A stretch of 64,000 nucleotides of DNA from an uncultured Clostridia bacterium (GCA_945876745.1 CAMCPL010000001.1:62001-126000), one strand, 5' to 3'; positions 37,187 through 46,686 are shown, numbered from the stretch's first letter. The notes: generated by a model not told the origin, from the sequence alone. Program-made: numbers and translations.

Positions 37187-39610
37187 ATGACTGTTCAGGA
37201 AAAATTCAACAATTTTATCGGCAAATTCGTAAATAACATTTCTTCTCTTTCACAGGCGGAGAACAACGACGTTGAGGTCGAAAAGGAAATCAGCGAGGAT
37301 ATGCCCGCACTTGCAAGACAGGCGGCGGCAGAGGGTACTGTTATGCTCAAAAACGACGGCGTGCTTCCTCTCAATAAAGGTACTGTTGTCTCACTTTTCG
37401 GCAGAACCTACAAAGATTATTTCTTTGTCGGCTACGGAAGCGGCGGCGACGTTAACCGTCCTTACAATATCGACATTGCACAGGGTATTGAAAACTGCGA
37501 GGACTTAACGCTCAATGAGGAGCTTCACAATACATATATGAAGTGGCGTGAAAAGCATCCTGTTTCTCACGGCTACTGGGCGCATTGGCCTCTTCGCTAC
37601 GAGGAAATGCCGCTGACAGACGAAATTGTAGGCTCTGCAAGAAAAATCAGCGACACGGCTGTTATTACTATCGGGCGTTCGTCGGGCGAGGACAGAGATT
37701 GCGACCTTGCAAACGGAAGCTATTATCTCCACGATGAAGAAATCGAAATGCTCGACAAGGTCACCTCACATTTTGAAAAAGTAATAGTTTTGCTCAATGT
37801 AGGCAACATTATTGATATGAGCTGGGTTAAGCACTACGGGGACAAAATCGGCGCAGTATTGTACGTTTGGCAGGGAGGTATGGAAAGCGGTAACGCTGTT
37901 GCAGACATACTTTGCGGCAGGGCAAATCCGTGCGGAAAGCTGACCGACACTATTGCAAGAGCTTATGAGGATTATCCGTCGTCGGCGCAGTTCGGCAACA
38001 AAAAGGTCAACGAATACACCGAGGATATTTTCGTCGGCTACCGCTATTTTGAAACCTTTGCACAAGACAGAGTGCTTTACCCCTTCGGCTTCGGTCTTTC
38101 CTACACCGATTTTGAAATTAAAGCAAACGGCGTTACCGCAGACGAAAACGGCTTTTCGTTTGATGTAACCGTGACAAACACAGGACAATATTCAGGTAAA
38201 GAGGTTGTTCAGCTTTACCTTTCGAAGCCGTGTGCAAAGCTCGGCAATCCTGCGAGAGAGCTTGTCGCTTTTGCAAAAACAAAAACGCTTGAACACGGCG
38301 AAAGCCAGACTCTCACTCTTTTTGCAGATATGTACAGCCTTACCTCATACGACGACTGCGGCGCAACAAACAACGCAAATTCCTATGTTATCGAAGCGGG
38401 CGAATACGCCTTTTATCTCGGCAACAGCGTTCGTGATGCAGAAAAGGCGCACTCCTATTTTCACGAGGAAACAACGCTTTGGGCACAGTTAAAGCAGGTT
38501 TGCGCCCCGAAATATGACTTCAAAATCTTCAAGGCAGAGGAAATTGACGGCAAGGTAGTGCTTTCAACAAAATCGGTTGCAAAAGAAAAGTACGATATGG
38601 CAACCCGAATTTTGAACCACATTCCCGAAGATATTGAACAAACCGGCGACAGAGGTATTAAGCTCGACGACGTTAAAAACGGCAAGGCGACTATGGACGA
38701 TTTTGTTGCCCAGCTTGACAATACCGAGCTTGAAGCTATCACAAGAGGCGGCTATAAAATGGATCACCCATTAGGTCCGAAGGGCAACGCAGGTGTTTAC
38801 GGCGGCGTGCTCGAAAGTCTGCGTGACAAGGGCGTTCGACCGATTGTTACAACAGACGGACCAAGCGGAATAAGACTTGTTTCGTGTTGCTCGCTTCTGC
38901 CGATAGGCACGCTTTTAGCCTGCTCGTTCAACACCGAGCTTGTAACCGAGCTTTACACAATTATCGCAAAGGAAATGAAGAAAAAGGGAAGCGACGTTTT
39001 GCTCGCTCCCGGTATGAATATTCACAGAAATCACCTTTGCGGCAGAAACTTTGAATACTTCAGCGAGGATCCGTATTTAAGCGGAAAAATGGGTGCGGCG
39101 TGCGTTTTGGGTATTCAGTCCGAGGGTGGCTCGGCGTGTCCGAAGCACTTTGCCTGCAACAATCAGGAGCTTTGCAGAAACACTAACGACAGCCGTTTGA
39201 GTGAAAGAGCGCTTCGTCAGATTTATCTCAAGGGCTTTGAAATCTGCATAAAGGAAAGCAGTCCGAAAAATATTATGACCTCGTACAATAAAATCAACGG
39301 CGTTTGGTGCCATTACAACTACGACACCTGCGTTACCGTTTTGAGAAACGAATGGGGCTACAAGGGCAACGTTATGACCGACTGGTGGATGAAGCCGTCG
39401 AAGAGCATTGAATTTCCGAAGCTCAAGGATCAGGCATATCGTGTTCGTTCGGGCGTTAATCTGCTTATGCCGGGCGGCGACAGAGTAACAAACGAAAAGC
39501 CCGACGGCACACTCCTTGCAACTCTCGGTAAGCCATACGGCATAACCCTCGGCGAAATTCAGCAAAGCGCAAAATGGATTTTGAAGAGCGTAATTGATAT
39601 TGAAAAATAA
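37187..39610 (+). CDS. GH3-family beta-glucosidase-like enzyme with reversed domain order
   Basis: C-type domain first (EGTVMLKNDGVLPLNKGTVVSLFG, YPFGFGLSYTDFE), then the N-type barrel (TDGPSGIRL, GRNFEYFSEDPYLSGKMGAA, CPKHFACNNQE, GNVMTDWWM). Confidence 0.93.
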   Translation: MTVQEKFNNFIGKFVNNISSLSQAENNDVEVEKEISEDMPALARQAAAEGTVMLKNDGVLPLNKGTVVSLFGRTYKDYFFVGYGSGGDVNRPYNIDIAQGIENCEDLTLNEELHNTYMKWREKHPVSHGYWAHWPLRYEEMPLTDEIVGSARKISDTAVITIGRSSGEDRDCDLANGSYYLHDEEIEMLDKVTSHFEKVIVLLNVGNIIDMSWVKHYGDKIGAVLYVWQGGMESGNAVADILCGRANPCGKLTDTIARAYEDYPSSAQFGNKKVNEYTEDIFVGYRYFETFAQDRVLYPFGFGLSYTDFEIKANGVTADENGFSFDVTVTNTGQYSGKEVVQLYLSKPCAKLGNPARELVAFAKTKTLEHGESQTLTLFADMYSLTSYDDCGATNNANSYVIEAGEYAFYLGNSVRDAEKAHSYFHEETTLWAQLKQVCAPKYDFKIFKAEEIDGKVVLSTKSVAKEKYDMATRILNHIPEDIEQTGDRGIKLDDVKNGKATMDDFVAQLDNTELEAITRGGYKMDHPLGPKGNAGVYGGVLESLRDKGVRPIVTTDGPSGIRLVSCCSLLPIGTLLACSFNTELVTELYTIIAKEMKKKGSDVLLAPGMNIHRNHLCGRNFEYFSEDPYLSGKMGAACVLGIQSEGGSACPKHFACNNQELCRNTNDSRLSERALRQIYLKGFEICIKESSPKNIMTSYNKINGVWCHYNYDTCVTVLRNEWGYKGNVMTDWWMKPSKSIEFPKLKDQAYRVRSGVNLLMPGGDRVTNEKPDGTLLATLGKPYGITLGEIQQSAKWILKSVIDIEK

Positions 39611-39611
39611 T

Positions 39612-39640
39612 CAACACAGGAGAACCGTCCCCGTGTGTTG
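39612..39640. repeat. GAACCGTCCCC-family palindrome
   Basis: CAACACAGGAGAACCGTCCCCGTGTGTTG; related copies at 12174, 12265, 44633. Confidence 0.75.
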
Positions 39641-39837
39641 GAATCCCTCAGTCACTTCGTGACAGCTCCCTTTAACAAGGGAGCCTTGATTAGTTAAAAC
39701 AGCGTTGTTTTTTACGATAAGCCTCCCTTGTCAAAGGGGTGCGGGTGTCCGGTGGACACCTCTGCACCATAGTGCAGAAGCACCGACCGAGCCGGCAGGC
39801 GAGACGTGGCAGCGCTTTTACGCTGACGGAGGGATTC
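39641..39837. mobile_element. MITE-like palindromic element with GAATCCCTC/GAGGGATTC termini, carrying a nested 67-bp element
   Basis: GAATCCCTCAGTCACTTCGTGAC...GGGAGCC...GCCTCCC...CGCTGACGGAGGGATTC; inverted termini, no ORF. Confidence 0.75.
39739..39805. repeat. Nested 67-bp element, copy 1
   Basis: gtgcgggtgtccggtggacacctctgcaccatagtgcagaagcaccgaccgagccggcaggcgagac; near-identical to 55820-55886. Confidence 0.85.
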
Positions 39838-39872
39838 AATTATAATAAACACACCGACAAAAAGGAAAACAT

Positions 39873-40802
39873 ATGAAAATTTTTAAGAACCGCGGAGATA
39901 TTTATATTTCAAAATCAGACTACAAATCGAGCAAGGAGGAGCGAATACTACTCATATTGCTCGCTTTGATAGTCGTTTTTACCGTTGTGTTTTTTGTGAT
40001 TTTGAACAGCAAATACTCCTCGGTTAAGGAATTTTTCGGCAGTGATGATGTTACGACAACGCAGATTGTCGAGGAGATCGGCGAGGAATTGCCCGAAATA
40101 TCGGGAAGAAAGAATTTTCTCATTTTTGAAACCGACTCTGCGCAGTCCGATATTCATTATATTTTTCTCATTCAGGCGGACAGAGACAACTTATCATACA
40201 AGGTATGCACGCTGTCGCCCGATATGAAGCTTGACGGCGAGACGATTTATTCAATTTTCTCAACAGGAGGCGGTGCGTCGCTTCAAACGAAGCTGACGTC
40301 GTTTTTAGGCGTTAATATCGACTATTACGCCGCATTTACGAGCGATAATTTTACCCAGCTTGTCAATAAGCTCGGCAGCTTTGAGTACACGTCTAACGAG
40401 GCTATTAAGTACGACAATGCAAAAAACAAGAACGATACCTATTCCGTTCGTATCAAAAAGGGTACTCAAAGCATATCGGGAACGGAGCTTTCCGAGCTTT
40501 TAAGATATTACAGCGAGGATAATACCGACTACGAAAAAGCAAACCAAATTATGCTTTATGCTCTTGTGAACCTCATAAATGAGGACAATTTTGAGGATTC
40601 GCAGGCTTTATTTAGATTGTTTATCAATTCCGCTACGACAAATATTACAGTTCGTAATTTCCAGGACGGCTACGACGCGCTCAATATTTTCAGCCGAAAA
40701 AACAGCGAAATAACCGTCTATGCGCCGCTTGTATCGACAGACAGCGAGAAAAATATCACCCCCGAATCAATGAGGGAAATTAAAGGCTATTTCAGCGAAT
40801 AA
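39873..40802 (+). CDS. Membrane-anchored degenerate LCP (LytR-CpsA-Psr)-like protein
   Basis: One N-terminal TM helix; overall LCP-like layout ([57 protein letters not shown]) but catalytic Arg/Asp residues not evident. Confidence 0.6.
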   Translation: MKIFKNRGDIYISKSDYKSSKEERILLILLALIVVFTVVFFVILNSKYSSVKEFFGSDDVTTTQIVEEIGEELPEISGRKNFLIFETDSAQSDIHYIFLIQADRDNLSYKVCTLSPDMKLDGETIYSIFSTGGGASLQTKLTSFLGVNIDYYAAFTSDNFTQLVNKLGSFEYTSNEAIKYDNAKNKNDTYSVRIKKGTQSISGTELSELLRYYSEDNTDYEKANQIMLYALVNLINEDNFEDSQALFRLFINSATTNITVRNFQDGYDALNIFSRKNSEITVYAPLVSTDSEKNITPESMREIKGYFSE

Positions 40803-40819
40803 CACAAACGAGGTGCTTT

Positions 40820-41389
40820 ATGATAACACAGGAAAACAAGGAAATAATAATGAACGCCGTGCGCGATATACTCAAGGCAGTCGGCGAGGACGTTGAACGC
40901 GAGGGACTTTTGGAAACGCCGAAAAGGGTTGCGAATATGTACGAGGAGCTGTTTTCAGGACTTAACGACGACCCGAAGCAGCACCTAAAATTATTTGATG
41001 AAAAATCAAACGACGAAATGGTAATAGTAAAGGATATTCCGTTTTCGTCAATGTGCGAGCATCATTTACTCCCCTTTGTCGGCAAGGCTCACATTGCCTA
41101 CATTCCTGCCGATAACAAAATTATCGGGCTTTCAAAATTTGCGAGAATTGTCGATAATTTTGCAAAAAGACCTCAGGTACAGGAGCGTTTGACTTCGGAT
41201 ATTGCGGATTTTCTTGATGAAAATCTTAAACCGAAGGGCGTAGCGGTTATCATTGAAGCGGAGCATATGTGTATGAGTATTCGGGGCGCAAAGGCTTCGG
41301 GCTCAAAAACGCAGACCTCGGCGCTTCGCGGAATGATGAAAAGCGACGCAAGAACAAGAGCGGAGGTGTTGTCGTTATTAACAAAATGA
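40820..41389 (+). CDS. folE: GTP cyclohydrolase I
   Basis: [51 protein letters not shown]. Confidence 0.97.
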   Translation: MITQENKEIIMNAVRDILKAVGEDVEREGLLETPKRVANMYEELFSGLNDDPKQHLKLFDEKSNDEMVIVKDIPFSSMCEHHLLPFVGKAHIAYIPADNKIIGLSKFARIVDNFAKRPQVQERLTSDIADFLDENLKPKGVAVIIEAEHMCMSIRGAKASGSKTQTSALRGMMKSDARTRAEVLSLLTK

Positions 41390-42210
41390 TTTGGAAATGT
41401 AAAAATAAAGAAATCAATTATTCCGAAAAGCCGATAATTATGGGCATTATCAACGTCACACCCGACAGCTTTTCGGACGGCGGTGATTATTATAATGCCG
41501 AAAGTGCCGTTGCTCACGCCTTAGAGCATATCGAAAACGGAGCTGATATTCTCGACTTCGGCGCTCAAAGCACACGACCGGGGCACGTTCCGATAAGCGC
41601 CGACGAGGAAATACGGCGACTGACCCCCGTTTTGGAAAAAATAAGACCGCTTTGCACCTTACCGATAAGCGTTGACACATATTATCCCGAGGTTGCGGCG
41701 GCGGTTATTGAGCTTGGCGCAGACATAATCAACGACGTAAGCGGCGTTATAAATCCCGAAATGGCAAGGATAATTAAACAAAGCAGCGCAGGCTGGGTAA
41801 TTATGCACAACGGCGACGGCGGTATTGACGAGGTTAGGTCGTTTTTCGACAGAAGTATAAAGGAATGTGAAGCACTCTCAATTAATGCGTCACAGCTTTG
41901 TCTTGATATGGGTATCGGCTTCGGAAAAACGAGACCGCAGGATTTGGAGCTTATTGCCGGCATAAAGCATTATAAAAGGCAGGGATATCCTCTTCTTCTT
42001 GGAACAAGCAGAAAAAGGGTTATAGGAGAGTACAGCGCTCAAGCCGAGCCGAAAAAGCGAATTTACGGCAACATAGCGGCTGATACGGCGGCAGTTTTCG
42101 GCGGTGCCGACATCTTTCGTGTTCACGATGTAAAAAACGAAAAGCAAGGCATTTATATGGCTTATGCGCTTAAAGAGGCTTATGAAAAAATTGAAAACGG
42201 AGCAAAATAA
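41386..42210 (+). CDS. folP: Dihydropteroate synthase
   Basis: [40 protein letters not shown]; start moved to the ATG at 41386, overlapping the folE stop (ATGA). Confidence 0.95.
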   Translation: MIWKCKNKEINYSEKPIIMGIINVTPDSFSDGGDYYNAESAVAHALEHIENGADILDFGAQSTRPGHVPISADEEIRRLTPVLEKIRPLCTLPISVDTYYPEVAAAVIELGADIINDVSGVINPEMARIIKQSSAGWVIMHNGDGGIDEVRSFFDRSIKECEALSINASQLCLDMGIGFGKTRPQDLELIAGIKHYKRQGYPLLLGTSRKRVIGEYSAQAEPKKRIYGNIAADTAAVFGGADIFRVHDVKNEKQGIYMAYALKEAYEKIENGAK

Positions 42211-42211
42211 T

Positions 42212-42571
42212 ATGGACAAAATTTCTATTAAGGGCTTACGTCTTTTTGCTTATCACGGCGTAAATCCCGAAGAAAAGCTCAACGGTCAGGAATTTATTAT
42301 TGATTTGGACTACTATGTTGACATCACAAAAGCGTGCCATCTTGATGATTTATCCGACACGGTGAGCTATGCAAAGGTTGTAAAAACGGTGCGCCGCGTG
42401 TTTACCGCCGAAAAATACGACCTTATCGAGCGTGCGGCGCAGGTTATTGCCGACGCCGTGCTTGACGAATATGAAAGTATTTTCAAGGTTGAAATCACGC
42501 TGAAAAAGCCGAATGCGCCGATAAAAGCCGATTTTGACTATGTCGGTGTGACTATTGTCAGAGAAAGATAA
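42212..42571 (+). CDS. folB: Dihydroneopterin aldolase
   Basis: MDKISIKGLRLFAYHGVNPEEKLNGQEFIIDLDYYVD; start moved to 42212. Confidence 0.94.
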   Translation: MDKISIKGLRLFAYHGVNPEEKLNGQEFIIDLDYYVDITKACHLDDLSDTVSYAKVVKTVRRVFTAEKYDLIERAAQVIADAVLDEYESIFKVEITLKKPNAPIKADFDYVGVTIVRER

Positions 42572-42609
42572 AAAATTAAAATAACAGCTGAAAAAAGGAA
42601 ATAATAAAA

Positions 42610-43110
42610 ATGGAATATGTCCTTTCAATGGGAACAAATATAGGCGACAGAAAGCAAAATATCGAAAAAGCAATTGAGTCTATAAACAGTATTCCCTATA
42701 CAGATGTAATTAAATGTTCAAAAATTTACGAAACAGAGCCTGTCGGATATGCAAGACAGGATGATTTTTACAATGTCGTGCTTCTTGTAAGCAGCGAATT
42801 TGAGCCTCACGAAATGCTCGGTCTTTGTCTCGGAATTGAAGCTGGCTTCGGCAGAAAAAGAGGTATAAAAAACGGTCCGAGAATACTCGATATCGACGTA
42901 ATTTTTGCCGAAAATGAAAAAATTGACACAAAAAATCTCGAAATTCCTCATCCGAGATATAATGAACGCCGCTTCGTTTTGGAGCCGATGCTTGATATTT
43001 TTCCGAGCGGCGTTGCATTCGGAACCGACTTTAATCAATACATATCAAAAATTGACGGTCAAGGCGTTCGAGCCGTTTGTGAAATAGATGATTCGTTGAT
43101 TGCATTTTAA
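42610..43110 (+). CDS. folK: 2-amino-4-hydroxy-6-hydroxymethyldihydropteridine pyrophosphokinase
   Basis: LSMGTNIGDRKQNIEKAIESIN, YETEPVGYARQDDFYNVVLLV, NGPRILDIDVIF, IPHPRYNERRFVLEPM. Confidence 0.96.
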   Translation: MEYVLSMGTNIGDRKQNIEKAIESINSIPYTDVIKCSKIYETEPVGYARQDDFYNVVLLVSSEFEPHEMLGLCLGIEAGFGRKRGIKNGPRILDIDVIFAENEKIDTKNLEIPHPRYNERRFVLEPMLDIFPSGVAFGTDFNQYISKIDGQGVRAVCEIDDSLIAF

Positions 43111-43224
43111 TAAAATATAATTTTGTTCAAATAAAAAATTACCTGCGTTATTTTTTATCGTTGTACAAAAACTATTAATGCCAAGCGGCAAAAACAACGA
43201 TAATTTTTAACGGAGGTATTTTTT

Positions 43225-43407
43225 ATGAGCAACAAAAAGGCTATGATAGTTATGAAATGCGTCGGCGGTACGCTCGCAATCTGCTCCGCACTTGCCATGG
43301 CAGGCGGAATGAAAACGAGCACAATGTCGGGCAGTACGAAAAAAATGATGAAAAAAACCGTCAACAAAATGTCCGATATCGTCGACGCAATTTCATCATT
43401 TATCTAA
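43225..43407 (+). CDS. 60-aa small protein with one hydrophobic segment, unknown function
   Basis: ATG with GGAGG-type SD upstream; followed by a strong terminator; MSNKKAMIVMKCVGGTLAICSALAMAGGMKTSTMSGSTKKMMKKTVNKMSDIVDAISSFI. Confidence 0.7.
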   Translation: MSNKKAMIVMKCVGGTLAICSALAMAGGMKTSTMSGSTKKMMKKTVNKMSDIVDAISSFI

Positions 43408-43410
43408 AAA

Positions 43411-43436
43411 AATCCCCGTTTTGCACGGGGATTTTT
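43411..43436 (+). terminator. Rho-independent terminator after the 60-aa ORF
   Basis: AATCCCCGT-tttgc-ACGGGGATT-TTT. Confidence 0.88.
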
Positions 43437-43474
43437 AAGTGAAGAGTGAAGATTGAAGAGCGATGAGAAATGGT

Positions 43475-43552
43475 TTTTTGATTATAGTTTGCGGGAGGTC
43501 GAGGACGGTGCGGGTGTCCGGTGGACACCCGCACCCCCGACGACCCGTTATA
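43475..43552. repeat. GTCGAGGAC-family repeat with perfect 12-bp palindrome insert
   Basis: GTGCGGGTGTCC-GGT-GGACACCCGCAC at 43508-43534 inside a gattatagtttgcgggaggtcgaggac...gacgacccgttataa host repeat. Confidence 0.8.
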
Positions 43553-43623
43553 AAATTATTATCAATTAAACCTATTCTTTTCTCTCTTCTGTTTTATCTT
43601 TTATCTCGCCGTAAGGCGTTTTG

Positions 43624-44487
43624 TTACGCTTTGTTTACAGAACCGAAAAGCTCCATTTTTTCCTTTACAGTATCGCAGATAGCCTGTGCGCCCGGAGCAA
43701 GAAGCTTTCTTGGGTCGAAGCCCTTACCCTGTAAATCCTTGCCGTCTTCGATATACTTACGTGTTGCCTCCTGGAATGAAAGCTGACATTCTGTATTTAC
43801 GTTAATCTTTGATACACCGAGGCTAATAGCCTTTTTAATCATATCCTCGGGAATACCTGTTCCGCCGTGAAGAACGAGCGGCATTGCGCCTGTTTCCTGC
43901 TGAACTGCGTCAAGGGTTTCAAATGAAAGACCTGCCCAGTTTTCAGGATATTTACCGTGGATATTACCGATACCTGCTGCGAGCATATCAACACCGAGGT
44001 CTGCAATCATCTTGCATTCCTTAGGATCGGCACACTCGCCTGCACCGATAACGCCGTCTTCCTCACCGCCGATTGAGCCAACCTCTGCCTCAATTGAAAG
44101 ACCGAGAGCGTGAGCAACGTTTACAAGTTCGGTTGTCTTTGCAACATTTTCTTCAATCGGATAGTGTGAGCCGTCAAACATAATTGATGTAAAGCCTGCT
44201 TTAATACACTTATAGCAGCCTTCATATGTGCCGTGGTCAAGATGAAGTGCAACAGGAACTGTAATACCAAGCTCCTCGTCCATTGCCTTAGCCATAGCAG
44301 CAACGGTCTTAAAGCCTGTCATATACTTGCCGGCACCCTCGGAAACACCGAGGATAACAGGGCTGTTAAGCTCCTGTGCTGTAAGAAGAATGGATTTTGT
44401 CCACTCAAGGTTGTTGATATTGAACTGACCTACTGCGTAGTGTCCTTCCTTTGCTTTTTTAAGCATTTCGGTTGCAGAAACTAACAT
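43624..44487 (-). CDS. fba: Class II fructose-bisphosphate aldolase
   Basis: MLVSATEMLKKAKEGHYAVGQFNINNLEW, LHLDHG, MFDGSHYP, LVLHGGTGIPEDMIKKAI; start moved to 44487. Confidence 0.96.
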   Translation of the reverse strand: MLVSATEMLKKAKEGHYAVGQFNINNLEWTKSILLTAQELNSPVILGVSEGAGKYMTGFKTVAAMAKAMDEELGITVPVALHLDHGTYEGCYKCIKAGFTSIMFDGSHYPIEENVAKTTELVNVAHALGLSIEAEVGSIGGEEDGVIGAGECADPKECKMIADLGVDMLAAGIGNIHGKYPENWAGLSFETLDAVQQETGAMPLVLHGGTGIPEDMIKKAISLGVSKINVNTECQLSFQEATRKYIEDGKDLQGKGFDPRKLLAPGAQAICDTVKEKMELFGSVNKA

Positions 44488-44632
44488 AATTTTTATCTCC
44501 TTTACCTTATTATTTCGGCATTTCTGCCTTGTTGAAAATATTATAATACATTGTTCACTAAATATCAACTAAAAAATTATTATTCAGTAAAACCTCTTCT
44601 CTTTACTCTTAACATTTCTTGCATTTTTCTTC

Positions 44633-44780
44633 CCAAAACCAACAAGGAGAACCGTCCCCTTTGGTGGTTCGGTGTGTTATTACAACGACCCGTTCTTTTA
44701 TCCCCTCAGTCTCGCAGTGGCGAGCCAGCTCCCCTTGATTCTTAAAACAAGGGGAGCCTTTTTAGTTAAAACAGCGTTCC
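44633..44780. repeat. GAACCGTCCCC palindrome followed by a partial MITE-like repeat (ccctcagtctcgc...aaggggagcc)
   Basis: aaaaccaacaaggagaaccgtcccctttggtgg; ctcagtctcgcagtggcgagccagctccccttgattcttaaaacaaggggagcc, related to the element at 39641. Confidence 0.7.
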
Positions 44781-45049
44781 AAAAAAATAATAATACAAAC
44801 CTCTTCTTTTCTCTATTCTCACTTATTTTTTCTCTGTGAGCGAAGCGAGCATATATATGTATGTAATTAATAATTATAATAATTAAAAATTATATTGACT
44901 TAAAGTATACTATAATATATAATATATAGTATATATAATATGCCGTAGTGTTGTTTTGCGGCGATACAAGACACATTTTTGTTTAGTTGTAACATAAATC
45001 ATTATTTTTATATAATCATTAATTTAGACCTATTTAACGGGAGAAAAAT

Positions 45050-46387
45050 ATGAACACTTATGAAGAATTATGGCAAAATGTATTGCTTTGCTGCAAGCAT
45101 TTGACTAACGATACTGCCTACTCTTTATGGTTTGAGCCTATCGAAATGGTTGATTTCACCGGAGGCGACGTTATTCTTCGTCTCAACAGCGAATTTAAGA
45201 AAAAGGTAGTCAGCGAAAAATACGATAATATATTGAAAAAAGCGTTTTATGAAATATGCGGTTTTGAGCCTCAAATTTCCTACACCTGTCCCGAAGATGA
45301 AATGACAAAATCCGAAAAGCAGGAAATCAGTATGAACGATTTTAGAAACGAAACCTTTACTTTTGATAATTTCATCGTCGGACCGTCAAACCGTTTTGCT
45401 TATGCGGCGGCAAAGGCAATAAGCGAAAATCCGGCAGGTCAGATAAATAACGACGCCGCTTACTACAATTACAATCCACTTTTCATTTACGGAAGCAGCG
45501 GTCTCGGAAAAACACATTTGCTTAACGCTATCAGCCACGCCGTAAATTTTCATTTTCCCGAAATGAAAATCTGTTATGTAAAAGCTGAAAATTTTGCAAA
45601 CGAATTTATCACAAGCCTTCAAAGAAAAAGCGTTGACGAATTTCACGATAAATACAGAAACAATATCGACCTGTTTTTAGTAGACGATATTCAATTTATC
45701 GCTGGTAAAACGCAAACAGAGGAGGAATTTTTTCATACCTTTAACAGTCTTGTTGACAACGGAAAGCAAATTGTTTTAACCTCCGATCGTCCGCCGAAGG
45801 AAATTCAGTCTCTTACCGAAAGACTTTGCTCTCGCTTTGAAAGCGGTCTTCTTGCGGATATTCAAAGCCCCGAATTTGAAACACGCTGTGCAATAATTAA
45901 GCGTAAGGCTCAAATTCTTGACTTTGAAATTGACGACAAAATTGTTGAATACATTGCAGAAAATATAAAAACAAATATTCGTCAGCTTGAGGGAATAACA
46001 AAAAAACTTCAGGCAATGTGTAAATTCAGCGAGCAGGCGCCGACAATGTCACTTGCACAAGCGGCAATAAAGGACGTTCAAACCTTTGTTAAACCGATAG
46101 GCGACGTAATCAATAAAATTGTTGACGAGGTCAGCAGAACGACGGGCGTTTCGGTTGACGATATTTACAGTAAGAAGCAAACAAGCGACGTTAACGTTGC
46201 AAGAAAAATGTGCTTTTACATAATCCGCGAGGTTACGGATATGAGCTTTAAGGCTATCGGCGAAAAATTTAAGCGTGACCATTCCACGGTTATGTATAAC
46301 GTCGAAAAATTCAGTGAAACGCTCAAAAAGAATTCAACTCTTAATTATCAAGTAAACGATATCATAAATAACGTAAAAGAATTTTAA
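45050..46387 (+). CDS. dnaA: Chromosomal replication initiator DnaA
   Basis: NPLFIYGSSGLGKTHLLNAI, FLVDDIQFIAGKTQTEEEFFHTFN, C-term FKRDHSTVMYNVEKFSE. Confidence 0.98.
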   Translation: MNTYEELWQNVLLCCKHLTNDTAYSLWFEPIEMVDFTGGDVILRLNSEFKKKVVSEKYDNILKKAFYEICGFEPQISYTCPEDEMTKSEKQEISMNDFRNETFTFDNFIVGPSNRFAYAAAKAISENPAGQINNDAAYYNYNPLFIYGSSGLGKTHLLNAISHAVNFHFPEMKICYVKAENFANEFITSLQRKSVDEFHDKYRNNIDLFLVDDIQFIAGKTQTEEEFFHTFNSLVDNGKQIVLTSDRPPKEIQSLTERLCSRFESGLLADIQSPEFETRCAIIKRKAQILDFEIDDKIVEYIAENIKTNIRQLEGITKKLQAMCKFSEQAPTMSLAQAAIKDVQTFVKPIGDVINKIVDEVSRTTGVSVDDIYSKKQTSDVNVARKMCFYIIREVTDMSFKAIGEKFKRDHSTVMYNVEKFSETLKKNSTLNYQVNDIINNVKEF

Positions 46388-46398
46388 CATTTTTTTAC

Positions 46399-46487
46399 TT
46401 TTCCACCGTGAAGTTTTACACATACGATGTGGAAAAAAATTATTTTCCACTTTTTTAACATTTTTTGAACAATCGCAATGTGTAAAT
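46399..46487. promoter_or_regulatory. Cluster of non-consensus DnaA-box-like 9-mers (oriC)
   Basis: TTTTCCACC (46399), TTTTACACA (46414), TGTGGAAAA (46428, reverse of TTTTCCACA), TTTTCCACT (46443), TGTGTAAAT (46479, reverse of ATTTACACA). Confidence 0.7.
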
Positions 46488-46536
46488 AATTTTCAAAATT
46501 TTTCGCTTATCTAAAGCGTTTTGAAGGTTTTATACA

Positions 46537-46590
46537 TTTTCAACACCCTCTAATACTACTACTAAAAGATATTAGTTTATGTTTAGGTAA
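46537..46590. promoter_or_regulatory. Candidate basal origin unwinding element: DnaA-box-like 9-mer, C-rich spacer, DnaA-trios, AT-rich
   Basis: TTTTCAACA-CCCTC-TAATACTACTACTA-AAAGATATTAGTTTATG in the dnaA-dnaN gap. Confidence 0.72.
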
Positions 46591-46686
46591 AATTTTATTT
46601 TTCCCGATTTTTCAAAAAATATACGAATAAAATCCAAAAGTTTTCAACAATATACAAATTCAAACAGCAATACAAGGAGAATAGCT

